DNA of 64,000 nt from Azolla caroliniana (taxonomy: Eukaryota; Polypodiophyta): contig JBHGNT010000010.1 of the NCBI GenBank assembly GCA_043228905.1, positions 5,394,001 through 5,458,000 of the forward strand, written 5' to 3'. Under the pieces are notes generated by a model. It saw nothing but the letters and a program-made list of their open reading frames with translations, had not been told where the DNA came from and searched no databases. Numbering within the stretch: the stretch's first letter is position 1; every line of letters starts with the position of its first letter. Made by a program: the position numbers and the translations under genes. Of the stretch, positions 47,204 through 58,500 are shown in pieces.

Positions 47204-47681
47204 CCTCCTTGTAGAAGTCCATCGACATCAAATTTACCTCTGATCTGTGGTCGATCAATGCCACCACAGGCTTCAACACATCACCGATTTGGACCGGTGT
47301 CTCTGTCGTAGCCCTTGCCCAATGTTCTTCCTTGGTCACCACCTCGTTGATATGGGCCGCTTTTACCTCGACCGGCTTCTCTGGCTCCGGCTCCGACGAA
47401 AGTCGCATTCTTTTCACGAGGTCGACAATAGAATCATGGAACTCCTTCCTAGCTATCCCAAGCACCTTCCTCAGGGTGAGTTCCACCTGGTTGTCGAGGA
47501 TTTGTTCCTCTAAGAGCTTCCGCAGGTCCGTCGCTCCCTCTATCTCCAAGATCAACCAGAATCATGGAATCTTAGCCTTCTCCTGTGAGCCAGCTTGGCC
47601 CGCCACTTTTCCTTGAACCTCTCCAAGTCTCATACCGGTTGGAGGGACCAACCCCTCCGGCCTTTCCGGCCCGTTTGTCTT
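47204..47681 (-). pseudogene. Gypsy-B protease region and end of gag
   Basis: The minus-strand frame contains DLRKLLEEQILDNQVELTL, then VVALIDHRSEVNLMSMDFYKE. This is a retropepsin-like site in which the usual D-x-G reads DHRS, so it is likely dead. The end of gag runs up to 47681, where Copia-3 starts (GTCTT). Confidence 0.78.
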
Positions 47682-47738
47682 TGTTAAGTAATTAGGTAAT
47701 TAACTAGGGTTAATTAGAGACTAATTATATGGTTACGT

Positions 47739-50353
47739 TGTCGCGTTGTTACGCGCGTGCGTGTAGAAGGGGCGGGACCACGGGGGTCTTGGACTAGGGA
47801 GTAGAGGAGAAAGGTTAAGACAACGAATGGAAGGTTAGCTCATAGCTCAAGAGGAGAAGAGAACGAATATGACATTATGATAGAAGAAGAAGAAGAAGAT
47901 GAAGATGAAGAAGATGGAGTCAAGATACTCAACGAAAAGTTCTATTAAGAAAACATAAATGCTTTACAATGGTGGCCACCATGGCCGCACCAAACGACTA
48001 TAAGAAAACCCTAAAGGAAAACCCAAGAAGAAAACCTTAACCAAAACCCTAAAACCGAATAGGAAACTCTCGACCTAAGTGGTAACGCTCTCTCCCTCAA
48101 AATAGGCAACCCCTCATAAGTGACCCCTCCCTTCCTTTTATAGCCCAAGGAGGGAGGGACCTTACAATGTGGGAAAAAATTTCCCCTCTCTTTCTATACA
48201 CCATATCCTAGTTTACATGTGCACATGTAGCACACCACCGACTTGGCCTTCCCACCCCGGTTTCCGCCTACAGACGAAAATCTTCACGACATCCACCCCC
48301 ACCAAACCGCACATCCACCGGTATGTGCCAAGAAAGGAAAAGGGTGAGAGATTTCGGCGACGGTGATCAACCGGGTCTTTCGCCTTACCGGCACCCAACT
48401 GTCTTGCCGGTTCCTTGCCGGCGCCAATCCGTCTTGTTGGCACCTTACCGGCCCCAACCCGTCAGCTCCATCCGATCCACCACGTCCACCGTGTGTCCCT
48501 GAACCGACGGCTCCATCCGAACCGCCATATCCACCACACGCGCCTTCCTCCCCGGTTGGTCCTCCCGAATGCCATTGCCGATCCGGTCACTCTTTCTTTG
48601 TCCGCCACGTAGGTCCTTCGATTAGGCCCTTGGTCACCCCGTTTGCTCGCCAGATTCTGCCCCTCGCATACTGCTTGTGTTCTATCGCTGGCTCGATCCT
48701 CCCTTCGTCTCGAACACCTCGTGCCGATTCCCTCCGTTTCACGCTCACCTTCCGTAGGCTCTTTCCGTGGGCCCTTGTTGTCTCCTGAACATGCACCCGT
48801 TCTTCGGTCCCTCGATGACCTCATTACACGCTCCTCGCTTCTCCATTGTGCGCCGTGCTCTCTCGCCGTAGAGCGTACTGTCATCTCAACCACCATGTCA
48901 GTGTCCTTCGCGACTCCCGTTACCGCTTCTTCCTGTCTCTCGTCCTCTTGGCCCGCTTGGCCTCGCATGCCTTCCGGGACGCCGTGCTTCCGTAGGCCGT
49001 TGCTCTCTACACACCTCCTCCGGTTCTCAAGACATAGCCTTCCATGCTCGCCGATCATCCTCGTGCTTTTCGTTCGGCCCTTACGTGGCCAGATCACACG
49101 TCTCGCACTCCGCTCCGCTCTGCGTACCCTTTCGAAAAGGTAAGTTGCTTCCCCGACATCCGTGTCGGTGCTCTTGTCTTCGGTGTCCTCCGCAACCTCC
49201 GATGTTGCCGCTTCGCCCCGAGGTACACCCTCTTGGTCCGCCTTGCATGTCCTCCGGATGCGCTCCGGATCTCTCCGGTCGCACTCCGGTTTCCGCCCTT
49301 TGCGTGCCGCTCCTTTGGTTTTATCGTCTCCGCATGTCGAACACCTCGGTGTGTCGACTCTTCCCGCTCCGCGCTTGCCTTCCGTAGGCTCTTCCCATGT
49401 GTCGATGTTGTCCCCCGAATATGCGCCAATTCTTTGGCCCTTAGGCGGCCCCATTCCGCATTCCTTGCCTCTCCTTTGCCCGTCGTGCTCTCTCGTCGTA
49501 GAGCGTACCATCATCCCGACGTCCGTGTCGGTGTCCCTCGAGGCTCTCGTTACCACCTCGCCTCGACTTGCGCCTTCTTGGCCCGCCTGGCCCACTCGGT
49601 CGCACACATCCTTTGGGATGCCCCGTTTTCTCTTCACGGTACGTGACCCTCCGTTCTCCACGCATCCCCTCCATTTTCCCAGACATAGTCCTTCGTTCAT
49701 GCTGATCACGCTCGTCTCGATCCGTCGATCTTGGCGTCTCGTCGCACCGTCCGTCATCCCACGCTTGCCTCTCGAAGGCTTCCTCCGACCGTCATCGTCA
49801 GTCACTTGTTGCGGCTCCTCTGAATGCACGCTTGCTTCTTGGCCCTTCGCCGGCCGTAGTGCATGCTCCATTTTACGCCGTAGTGCATACTTCGTATTAC
49901 GCGCCTCATCCACTGTAGACCCAACCTCCGCGTCGGTCTCTTCGTCCTTTGTTGCCGTAGCCCCTTCCGACTCCGGCTTGCCATCTGGGCCGTGCTCGTC
50001 CGTCTTCACGCACCGGGTACCCATTCCGGTAGCCTCGTCCGTTCCGGTCTCCGACTCCTCGCCATCACCCGCTGTCTCTTCGGTCTTATGTTGATCCACA
50101 ACCGCCGAAGTCTCAAGAATAGGTGTGGAGGGTTTCCCTTGCTCTCGGTCTTCCGCCAACCCGTAATCACCATGCCCGGTTAGCCTCCTTCTCACGCTCA
50201 CCGGCTCCCACCGCGTGTTGTGGCTCATACGCCTCGGCCTCCAATCATGCCGACTTAGCCTTCGCCTGGATCGGTCTCGGCCGATCGAGTTCCGGTTTGG
50301 TCGACCTCCTTCCGTAACCGTAATCGGCTGGTACATGTTTGTCCGCACCAAGA
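47739..50353 (-). mobile_element. Truncated Gypsy-A-like fragment inside Copia-3
   Basis: The 3' LTR is 47739-48291 (element sense TGTCGTGAAGATTTTC to AACAACGCGACA), preceded by GGTGGGGGTGGA. The DNA before it matches the end of the Gypsy-A internal part (CCGAAATCTCTCACCCTT, TTGGCAC, ATGTGCGGTTTGGTGGGGG). The rest is GC-rich repeat as in Gypsy-A, ending abruptly in Copia-3 integrase near 50353 with no 5' LTR, primer site or gag. ACGT (47735-47738) precedes the left edge. Confidence 0.82.
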
Positions 50354-50411
50354 CGGCCGTGGATGCCGCTTCCGCCCAATAGAAGTTCGGCATGTGCTTC
50401 TCACGCATCAT
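48462..50411 (-). other. 649-codon chimeric open frame across the copia/gypsy junction
   Basis: It opens with copia integrase (MMREKHMPNFYWAEAASTA). From about residue 20 it continues into the Gypsy-A-like GC-rich part, giving a charged Gly/Arg/Glu/Thr-rich sequence with no domain. The frame also continues upstream into the 617-codon copia frame except for one TGA (50478-50480). I regard it as fortuitous, although its length is notable. Confidence 0.55.
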
Positions 50412-52331
50412 GATGCGTGCTACCTCGAGTATTTGCCGATTCTTTCTCTCGGCTACTCCGTTTTGTTGGGGAGTGTGTCAGCATGATAATTCTCTACGAA
50501 TGCCTTCAGCTTGGAGGTAGGAGGTGAACTCGTCGGAGAAGTACTCCTTTCCTCCGTCCGATCGTAGGCATCGAATGTGCCGACCGGTTTCTTTCTCCAC
50601 TTGGCTTTTGAGCCTTTGAAAGTGGGAGAGCACTTCACTCTTCTTCTTCATCGGGTATATCCACGCGTAGCGCGAGTGGTCGTCAATGAAGGTGACGTAG
50701 TAGCGGCATCCGCCGAGCGTCGGCGTTTGAGCCGGTCCCCATACGTCCGAGTGGATTATGTCAAGGAGGCCTTTGCTTGCGGAGCTCTCGTTCAGGTATG
50801 GGAGTCGATGTTGTTTGCTGAGTTGGCATGCTTCGCACACTCGGTCGACTCGTTTCGATTCGAAAGCCAGAAGTCCGATTACGACTCCCTTTGATTGCAT
50901 TCCGCGAAGCCGTTGGAGGTTTACGTGGCCGATTCGCTTGTGCCACAACTCGATGTTTGTCTCGGTCTTGAGACCTTTGGCATACATGGCCGATTTTACC
51001 TCGTTCGAGTCGAGGATGAACAAGCGACCGTCTCTCCGTCCCTTGGCTATGAGTCGACCGTCTTTCTCGATGAAGCAACCTTCATTGTTGAAGCGGACTT
51101 GCATGCCTTGCTCCACGATTTGGCCGACCGAGACCAAATTCTTTGTTATTGTGGGCACGTGCAAGACATTCTTGATGCATGTTTGCTCGCCTTCTTTCCC
51201 AAATGGGACATCACCGATGTGCCGAGTGGGATGCGGAGTGTCGTCTCCGGTCTCTATGTAGCTGGGTCGATCTGGTGTTTGCAAGTCGCGAAACCACTCT
51301 TGGTGCGACGTCATGTGGTGCGAGGCGCTAGAGTCTACGAACCACGTGTGTTTGGAGTTGGAGGTGCTTGCAGAGTTTGCGAGATCGGAGGCCATCATAG
51401 AGTTCGCTCTATGCCTCATCACGAAGAGTCCGCCGTAGTCCGCGTATTCCGCATTCGCGGCGTAATTTGTGAGTTGTTGGCTTGTTGAGGCCGACTCGCT
51501 TCGTCTTTTTCGGCACTCCTCTTCGCGATGGACAATTTTGCCGCAATAGTTGCACGTAGGTGGCTTCGTTTGCCGACCTTGTTTGGCACGGAAGCTCCCC
51601 CTTCTTGTGAAGGTTCCTCGATGGATTCCGTTTCCTTGCCGAAATTGTGAATTCCCTTCGAGGGATAGGTTGAATTGACCTCTTCCGCTTCGACCTCGTC
51701 TATGGGCACCATCTGTATCGGAGAAGAGCATTTGTCCTTCCAATGTGTTGGTCTTTGACTGAATGCGGTTTTCTTTGACCAATAGCATTGATTGGAGGTT
51801 GAAGAACAAGGGAGGGGTATCTCTCGCCAAGATTGCCGTTCTCAACGGGTTGAATCGTTGTGCGAGGCCGCCCAAGCATACTTGCACCATCTCGTCCTCG
51901 TCGATATTGACGTTGATGGAGCCAAGAGAGTTGCAAATGCTCTTGATCTTGGCGGTGGAGTCCGTCACGGACATTTCTTTTTGTCGTATGTTGTTCAACT
52001 CTTGCTGGAGTTGAAGCTTGCGCGCGGATGTGTCCGCGGTGAAAATCTTCTTGAGATTTTCCCACGCCTCTTTGGGCGTCTTGGCGTCACGAATGTGGCT
52101 AAGCATGTGTTCGTTTACACATGTTGCCAAGAAATACATTACCCGACTTGCACCTTGCTCCCATGTTGGGTAGTTGGCGTGTGTGGTTTCGGGTTTGTTT
52201 ACTTGTGCGCCGTTGATGTAGCTCCAATACCCTTGGCCGACAAGGTATTGATTCATCTTGTACTCCCAAGATGAATAGTTGCTTCGGTCTAGCTTTTCAC
52301 TAGGGAGTGAGCTTCCCATTTGTTTGTTCAT
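50354..52331 (-). pseudogene. Copia-3 gag, protease and integrase
   Basis: A 617-codon frame starts MNKQMGSSLPSEKLDRSNY. Gag core (WEYKMNQYLVGQGYW), knuckle CNYCGKIVHREEEC, protease DSSASHHMTS (Gly of DSGA changed to Ser), LWHKRIGHVNL, CEACQLSKQH, IIHSDVWGP and CLRSDGGKEYF follow. It stops at TGA 50478-50480, right before HTPQQNGVAERKNRQ, which continues in the same frame to the gypsy junction. Confidence 0.9.
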
Positions 52332-52507
52332 GTTGATTGTTGTGTCTTCCGTTTTGTTTTTCTTCTCTTGGTCGCGTACACGTCCTTCGTAGCGGCACTA
52401 CGGTAGCGGATAACGAATAGCCGGGATTTGTCGTCGGCGTCTCGAACACACAATCACGAATAAGCGGTGGGCTTAGTGGATTTCCTAAACCACGCGCTCT
52501 GATACCA

Positions 52508-52948
52508 TGTTAAGTAATTAGGTAATTAACTAGGGTTAATTAGAGACTAATTATATGGTTATGTTAAGCAGCGGAAGATTAGTATGATATGCGCGTGAGA
52601 GTGTGTGAGAGGAAGAGAGAGAGAGAGAGGAAGTTACACTTGAACATGAAGATAAATGGGGGATGATTGACTATATTGAAAAGTGTCATCAACATTCAAA
52701 AATACCCACAATGAGGTATATATACAACCCATGTGCAAAGGTGCACATGTGTGGGTAGAACATAGGTACTTATGTGTAAGTCCTACATTAAATGTACTAA
52801 GGAGTGGAGGATCTAGAATATCCCACTTAAGTACACGGTCCTATTTAAAGGCTTAAGGTCAACACATTAACTAGATTCGATCTAGGTAACTACTAAGTTA
52901 CATGTGTTGACTAACTAGATTAAACTAGTTGAGCTTGATATCTCAACA
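52508..52948 (-). repeat. Copia-3 5' LTR
   Basis: 441 bp. Element sense starts TGTTGAGATATCAAGC and ends ATTACTTAACA, followed at once by TGGTATCAGAGCGCG. Confidence 0.93.
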
Positions 52949-52953
52949 GTCTT

Positions 52954-54056
52954 CAACTAGAACTTCGTAGTTCTAGCATAGAACTTCTACAAAGCCGACT
53001 TTCTCTTCAACCGGATTGTTCCACCTTGTGCCTTCTTGGACCCGCCTCTCTGAACGGTCCGCCTCTTCCTTCCTTAGTCACACTCCGGATAAGCCATCTA
53101 GTACGAGTAGCTAGAATATGGCACCGCTTACAGAACCGATGCCCTTCTCTGCGCCTACCCGAATCCCTGCCGACACCCAATAGTGAATGGCCTTAGCGTT
53201 TCGGGCTACGGCCTCCTCCATTATCCTCTTCATGACGCCTCGTCCGGTGTTCAGCTCCTCCAAAGCTGCGCCCCGATTGATCCTTCGACCACGTTGGTCG
53301 GAACCAGGCCCAACTCGAGCCATCTTCTCATTTCTTCTGACCGAGTCAGGATCTCTTTAGGTCCCCTCCCGGTAGTCGGGTCGGGTTACATCATTCCAAG
53401 TCGTTCCAATCGCGCCGTTTGTCGAAATGGCTGTAGACTCTTTTAACCATTGCATAGTCAGTCGTGAGCCCTTCATCCGTCTCCAAGAGGAGACCCACCT
53501 TCTCGCAGTCGTGCAAGTCGATAAGCTTGACCAACAACAGGACATTGCTCGTATTGAGCACAGTCTGGTCTAGTGTCGAGTGTCGAGCGAATCGCTTCTC
53601 AAATTCCTGAAGAAGCTCACCAACATATTAAGGCCCTTGTCGGGGCTCTCAACTTAATCCATAAAATCTTTCCTCGACAACCGGAGCGAGTCATCGAAGA
53701 GGTACCTCTCAATGAGTCGTCCCTAGAAATCCGCCTAGTTACAACAGTGTGCTTGCACTTTGAGCACCTTGGTGTGGATGCTCGACGTAACTATCCAAGG
53801 GAATCTGGCCAGTCGTCTATTCTCCGGAATATCCCTCATCATTTCAGCCCTATAGGCCTCTAGGTAGCTCGTCGCATCTTTGCCATTGAAGCGGCCTCTC
53901 GCACTAACTATCGAGTCAATGGTTCTGTCGAGGGTGCTCATGCCCTCTCAAGCGTTCACCAGGCGATCGACGGCCACCGACATCACCTTTGCTAATTCAC
54001 TCCCACACATCTTCAGACTCCTTTCCCGTCCCTTTTCACGTCGGGTTCACCAAATA
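52954..54056 (-). pseudogene. Gypsy-B gag and primer site
   Basis: The primer-site-like TTTGGTGAACCCGACGTG (minus strand, 54054-54037) is followed by broken gag: MSTLDRTIDSIVSARGRFNG, LEAYRAEMMRDIPENR, and further left a stretch with GSDQRGRRINRGAALEELN and IMEEAVARNAKAIHYW. Stops and frame changes are frequent. The core resembles gag of Gypsy-A, so the two are related. Confidence 0.75.
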
Positions 54057-54851
54057 TATCATGGATTTCCGTGTGGATGTGTAGAAACGGGACGGGACCA
54101 CCGGGGTCTTGAACCAAGGAGCCGGTAAGTGAAGAGAGATTATCCACATTAGTGTCGAGATATCTTCGTCGGAGTGCGTTCCGGACAAGTATCCAATACG
54201 GACCAGACTCCGGATGCCAGACGGTGAGCACACAGGCTCGGGACTTGGATAAACGCACAAGTAGATGGAAGCAAGATAGAGATGCAGGCTCGACACAGAG
54301 GAACAATCAGATACAATGAAAACAAAGTTAATTAAACAGAGAAAGAATACAACTGGACTCGGACGGTAACAGAGTTGCGCGCTCTCGAAACACACACACG
54401 TAGAACGATCAACCTTTAGTCGGGAGCACACGGGCTTCCTACCCAAGTAGAGGCCTCACCTCCCTCCCCGAATCATTACAGAGCGAAGACAAAGGGAAAG
54501 ATAGAGTTCCGGATCGCAAACTGACATCACTTCCTTCTCCAAAACGATGGATCCTTTCTCGGTGTTCTCTCTCTCCTTTTATAGTTAAAGGATAGAGAGA
54601 TTATTAGATCAGGTTGTTAAGACAGTTGCTTTCTCTCCGATTCTCTCCTCAATCTCCTCTCATCAATCTCCATTATTCCTCTACCCGTGTGGTCATAAAA
54701 GTACCTATCGAATCACTCCTACCTAGTTTTAATCAAGACTTAACTATTTACACATGTTTACACATAAAGACAAGTTCGTGTGCATACATGCAAATAGCCG
54801 TTCACGTGCGTCCGGCGAGGTTTCACTTTGTAGCCAGAATTTCCCACCACA
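54057..54851 (-). repeat. Gypsy-B 5' LTR
   Basis: 795 bp. Element sense starts TGTGGTGGGAAATTC and ends CCATGATA. It has CTCCTTTTATAG on the plus strand and the GGAGCCGGTAAGTGAAGAG phrase shared with the 3' LTR. Confidence 0.88.
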
Positions 54852-54911
54852 ACGTGTTGTTGAACCGTGGATTGAGAACTTCATCATTAAAGAGCATGCA
54901 AGACAGGGAAT
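54852..54911 (+). pseudogene. Array spacer and first bases of a split tRNA-like unit
   Basis: ACGTGTTGTTGAACCGTGG, ATTAAAGAGCATGCAAGACA and then GGGAAT match the array spacer and the start of a unit. The unit continues at 60257 after Copia-4. GGAAT (54907-54911) is the left target duplication. Confidence 0.88.
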
Positions 54912-55526
54912 TGACGAGAATCAACGCTTCGATTCACCTTCTTCACTCGGCCACAACCGAGTAATCGCGGATCAATGCAGCAGAAAATAGGAACCACACG
55001 AAACAAACAAAAACGCGAGTACACAGGGATTAACGTGGAAAACCCAGACGGGAAAAACCACGGGAGTACAAGACTCCAACCCAACACTATACAGAGAAGT
55101 ATACAATGGCGAGCTGTAAGGCGACGACCTTGAGCTCGCTGTCCTCGCCACAGGCGGCGGAAATACACAGAGGCGTCTACCTCTTCCTCTCTCGCGCTCT
55201 ATCTCTCTCTCTCTCTCTCTCACGGCTGCTTACACTTCACTCCTCTTGAGTGGAAAAACAGAAAAATGAGAAGCAACAACAAAACTATTTGCCCTAAGTC
55301 ATATTTATACTTATATGACTTTGGGCTATTTACAACTGTAGCCTCAGGGGCCCATAGCGAACATATTCACGGATATGTCCCTGCATCCGGATCGCTCTCC
55401 GGGTACATTCGTCATCCGGTACCGAAACCGGGGTCTTCGTCATCCGGATCCGAAACCGAAACCGGGCTTGTCGGCATTCATCTCCGATATCCGACCATCC
55501 CATGCGAAGGGACCGTAATCCCAACA
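54912..55526 (-). repeat. Copia-4 3' LTR
   Basis: 615 bp. U3 holds a few CCGGATGACGAA..CCCGG units related to the minisatellites of Copia-2, -5 and -6. AGTATAAATATGACTT (minus) is the likely TATA region, and a GA microsatellite lies near 55200. Confidence 0.94.
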
Positions 55527-55536
55527 AACTCCCCCT

Positions 55537-58500
55537 TCACTTCGGCATGGGATGTCTCTCCAATCCGATCCTCTTTCGGCATGCTTCCAGCTTGTCGGGT
55601 GTGAGGACCTTGGTCAGCATATCCGACCCGTTCTCGTCCGTGTGGATCTTTGTCAGCATGAACTCCTTGTCTTCTATCCTTTCCCGGATCCAGTGATATC
55701 TTCGCTGGATGTGCTTCGTCCGGGAGTGATAGGCCGCGTTCTTCGCAAGGTGGATTGCACTCTGACTGTCGCAGTAGAGTCGGTACTCCTCCTGTCGGAT
55801 ACCGAGCTCTCTAATGAAGTCCTTCATCCATATTATTTCCTTGCCGGCTTCAACAGCCGCCATGTACTCCGCCTCCGTGGTTGACAGCGCAACCGTCTTC
55901 TGCAGCCTCGACTGCCATGAAACAGCTCCCCCTGCATACGTCATCACATACCCTGATGTGGACCGGCTGGTATCTGCATCAGCCGACATATCCGAATCGG
56001 TAAAGCCGTCGAGTTCGGGCTTTCCGGAGCCGAATCGGAGGCACACGTTTGCCGTGCCCTTCAGGTATCGGAGTATCCACTTGGCCGCGTTCCAATGCTC
56101 TTTGCCGGGATTGCTCATGTACCGGCTCACCACTCCGACTGCATATCCGATGTCCGGTCTCGTACACACCATGGCGTACATCAAGCTCCCGACGGCTGAG
56201 GCATACGGCACTTTCATCATATCCTCCTTTTCAGCCTTTGTCTTGGGACTTTGCTTGCTGGACAGCTTGCAGTTTGTCGGGAGGGTCGATCCGACCGGTC
56301 TTGCTTCCGACATGTTGAACCGTTTAAGCACCTTTGTCACGTACTTCTCTTGTGACAGCCACAACTGCTTCTTGCTCCGGTCCCGAATAATGTGCATCCC
56401 TAGTATTTGTCTCGCCGGACCCAAGTCCTTCATTGAGAAGGTTCGGTGAAGAGCCTTCTTCAGCATCCGTATCTTGACCTGGTCCCGTCCGACGATCAAC
56501 ATGTCGTCCACGTACAGAAGGAGTATTAGAAAGTCTCCTCCTTCGAACTTCTTCACAAACACGCAGTGGTCGGACTGCGTTTTGAGGTACCCTTCGTCGG
56601 TCATGAAGGAGTCGAACTTCCGGTACCATTGCCGGGGAGCCTGCTTCAGTCCGTAAAGGCTCTTCTTCAACCGGCATACCAGGTGCTCCTTCCCTTTCTT
56701 CTCGAATCCTTCCGGTTGCTGCATGTAGATCTCTTCATCGAGGTCGCCGTGAAGGAATGCCGTCTTCACGTCCATCTGTTCTACCTCGAGGTCCATGCTT
56801 GCCGCTATGCTCAGCACCGTCCGGATGGAGGTCATCTTCACTACCGGGGCAAATATCTCGTCGAAGTCGACGCCCTTCTTCTGCTGAAACCCCTTCACCA
56901 CGATCCTGGCTTTGTATCTCGGGGGTTTTCCGGCATCTCCCGGTTTCAGCTTGAACACCCACTTGTTTCGAAGTGCCCGCTTTCCTTTCGGCAACTCCAC
57001 AAGTTCATATGTGTGGTTCTCATGCAGGGAATCCATCTCGTCCTGCATGGCACTCAACCACCTGCGGCTCTGGGTGTCATGCTTCGCTTCCTCAAAGCTC
57101 TCCGGCTCCCCCTCGTCGGTTAGCAACACGTGCTCTGGTTCCGGAAATCTCCGGGGGGCCCTTCTCTCTCTTTGAGGGTATCTCCGTTTCGGAGCTTCGG
57201 TAACCGGTTCTTCCGATTCTTCTTCATCCGAATCCATTTCGGGATCGGGGCCGGTTCCGGTATCATTTTCGTCTTCTTCGGCCGGTTCGGTTTCTTCACC
57301 GTCTTCGGCCGGATCCTCGAGTGCTAACCGGTCCCTTGCCGGTCGGGACTGCTCCTCGTAGAGTTTATCCTCACCGGTCGACTTGGAGCTCTTCATCTTC
57401 TTCTCCGACTCCCAGTCGGCGAGTGTCTTGTCCTCCATGAAGATGATGTCTCGACTCCTGAATATCTTCTTGTCGACCGGGTCCCATACTCGGTAGCCGA
57501 ACTCGTCGTCACCATATCCGAGGAATATGCATGGCCGGGTCTTTGGATCTAGCTTTCCTCTCCGGTCCTTTGCCACATGCACGTATGCGAGACACCCGAA
57601 CACCTTCAGATGCCGGTAGGACACTTCCTTACCGGTCCACACTTTTTGCGGCGTGTCTCCGTCCAAAGGTACTGAGGGTGATCGGTTTATCACATATGTC
57701 GCCGTCGACATTGCCTCAGCCCAAAACCCCTTGGGTAATTTCGCATGCGCCAGCATACTCCGAACCCTCTCCATTATGGTCCGGTTCATCCTCTCGGCCA
57801 GCCCGTTCAGTTCCGGCGTCTTCGGCACAGTAAACTCGAGCCGGATTCCCTTCGAGCGACAGTACTCCTGGAACTGCCCTCGGTATTCCCCTCCGTTATC
57901 CGCTCGTATCGCTTTCAGCTTCTTGCCGGATTCCCTTTCCACTCTCGTGTGGAGTTCTTTGAAGACGCACAACACTTGGTCCTTTGTCTTCAACGGTGCC
58001 GCCCACAGTCTTCGGCTGTGATCATCTATGAAAGTTACGAAGTACTGGGCTCCGCCATGTGACTTCGTTTCTACCTGACACACGTCGGTGTGCACCAACT
58101 CCAATGGTGCGCTACGTCTCGTCGGTGGCCTTGAGTGGAAGGAGGTTCGGTTCTGCTTACCGGCCAGGCAGTCAGTGCACTTCTCCAGGTGCACATGCTT
58201 CACCGGAATAAGGTTGTCTTCTGCAAGCCTCTTCATCCCCTTCTCACTCATGTGGCACAGTCTTTTGTGCCACAGCTCACCGGCAGTGTCGGCTGCCACA
58301 TTCAGCTCTTCCGGACATAACCGGGCATTCATCAGGTACAGTGTGTTGACCTTCCGGGCCCGAGCCACTATCAAGCTCCCCTTGCTGAACTTCATGACAC
58401 CGTTCCGGATGCTACCCGTGTAGCCTTCATCATCTAGCCTCCCGGCCGAAATCAGGTTCAGTCGGACCTCCGGAACGTGTCGGACATTCTTCAGCAGCAT

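Larger units (their letters stand above)
47682..52948 (-). mobile_element. Copia-3: copia element with its 3' half replaced by gypsy DNA
   Basis: The right LTR (52508-52948) is complete. The left end keeps only 47682-47738 of the second LTR. GTCTT flanks both sides (47677-47681 and 52949-52953), so both outer ends of the original insertion survive. The primer site TGGTATCAGAGCGCG follows the right LTR in element sense. Gag, protease and integrase are present, but RT and RNase H are missing. In their place lies 47739 to about 50353, a truncated relative of Gypsy-A. Confidence 0.93.
34822..54851 (-). mobile_element. Gypsy-B: Ty3/gypsy element split by nested insertions
   Basis: The 5' LTR is on the right (54057-54851) and the 3' LTR on the left (34822-36895, itself interrupted). 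On the minus strand the 5' LTR is followed by TATTTGGTGAACCCGACGTG, and the 3' LTR is preceded by GGTGAGGGTGGA. Flanking ACGT (34818-34821 and 54852-54855) is a 4-bp target duplication. Reading right to left, gag, protease, RT, RNase H and integrase pieces follow in Ty3/gypsy order. They are broken by stops and by Copia-3, Gypsy-A and solo LTRs. After removing the insertions about 6-7 kb remain. The target site lies in a spacer of the tRNA-like array. Confidence 0.9.

Noticed and set aside
49162-50094. 310-codon plus-strand open frame
   Set aside because: It lies opposite the GC-rich gypsy fragment and has no domain. Many long frames occur on both strands there because stops are rare.
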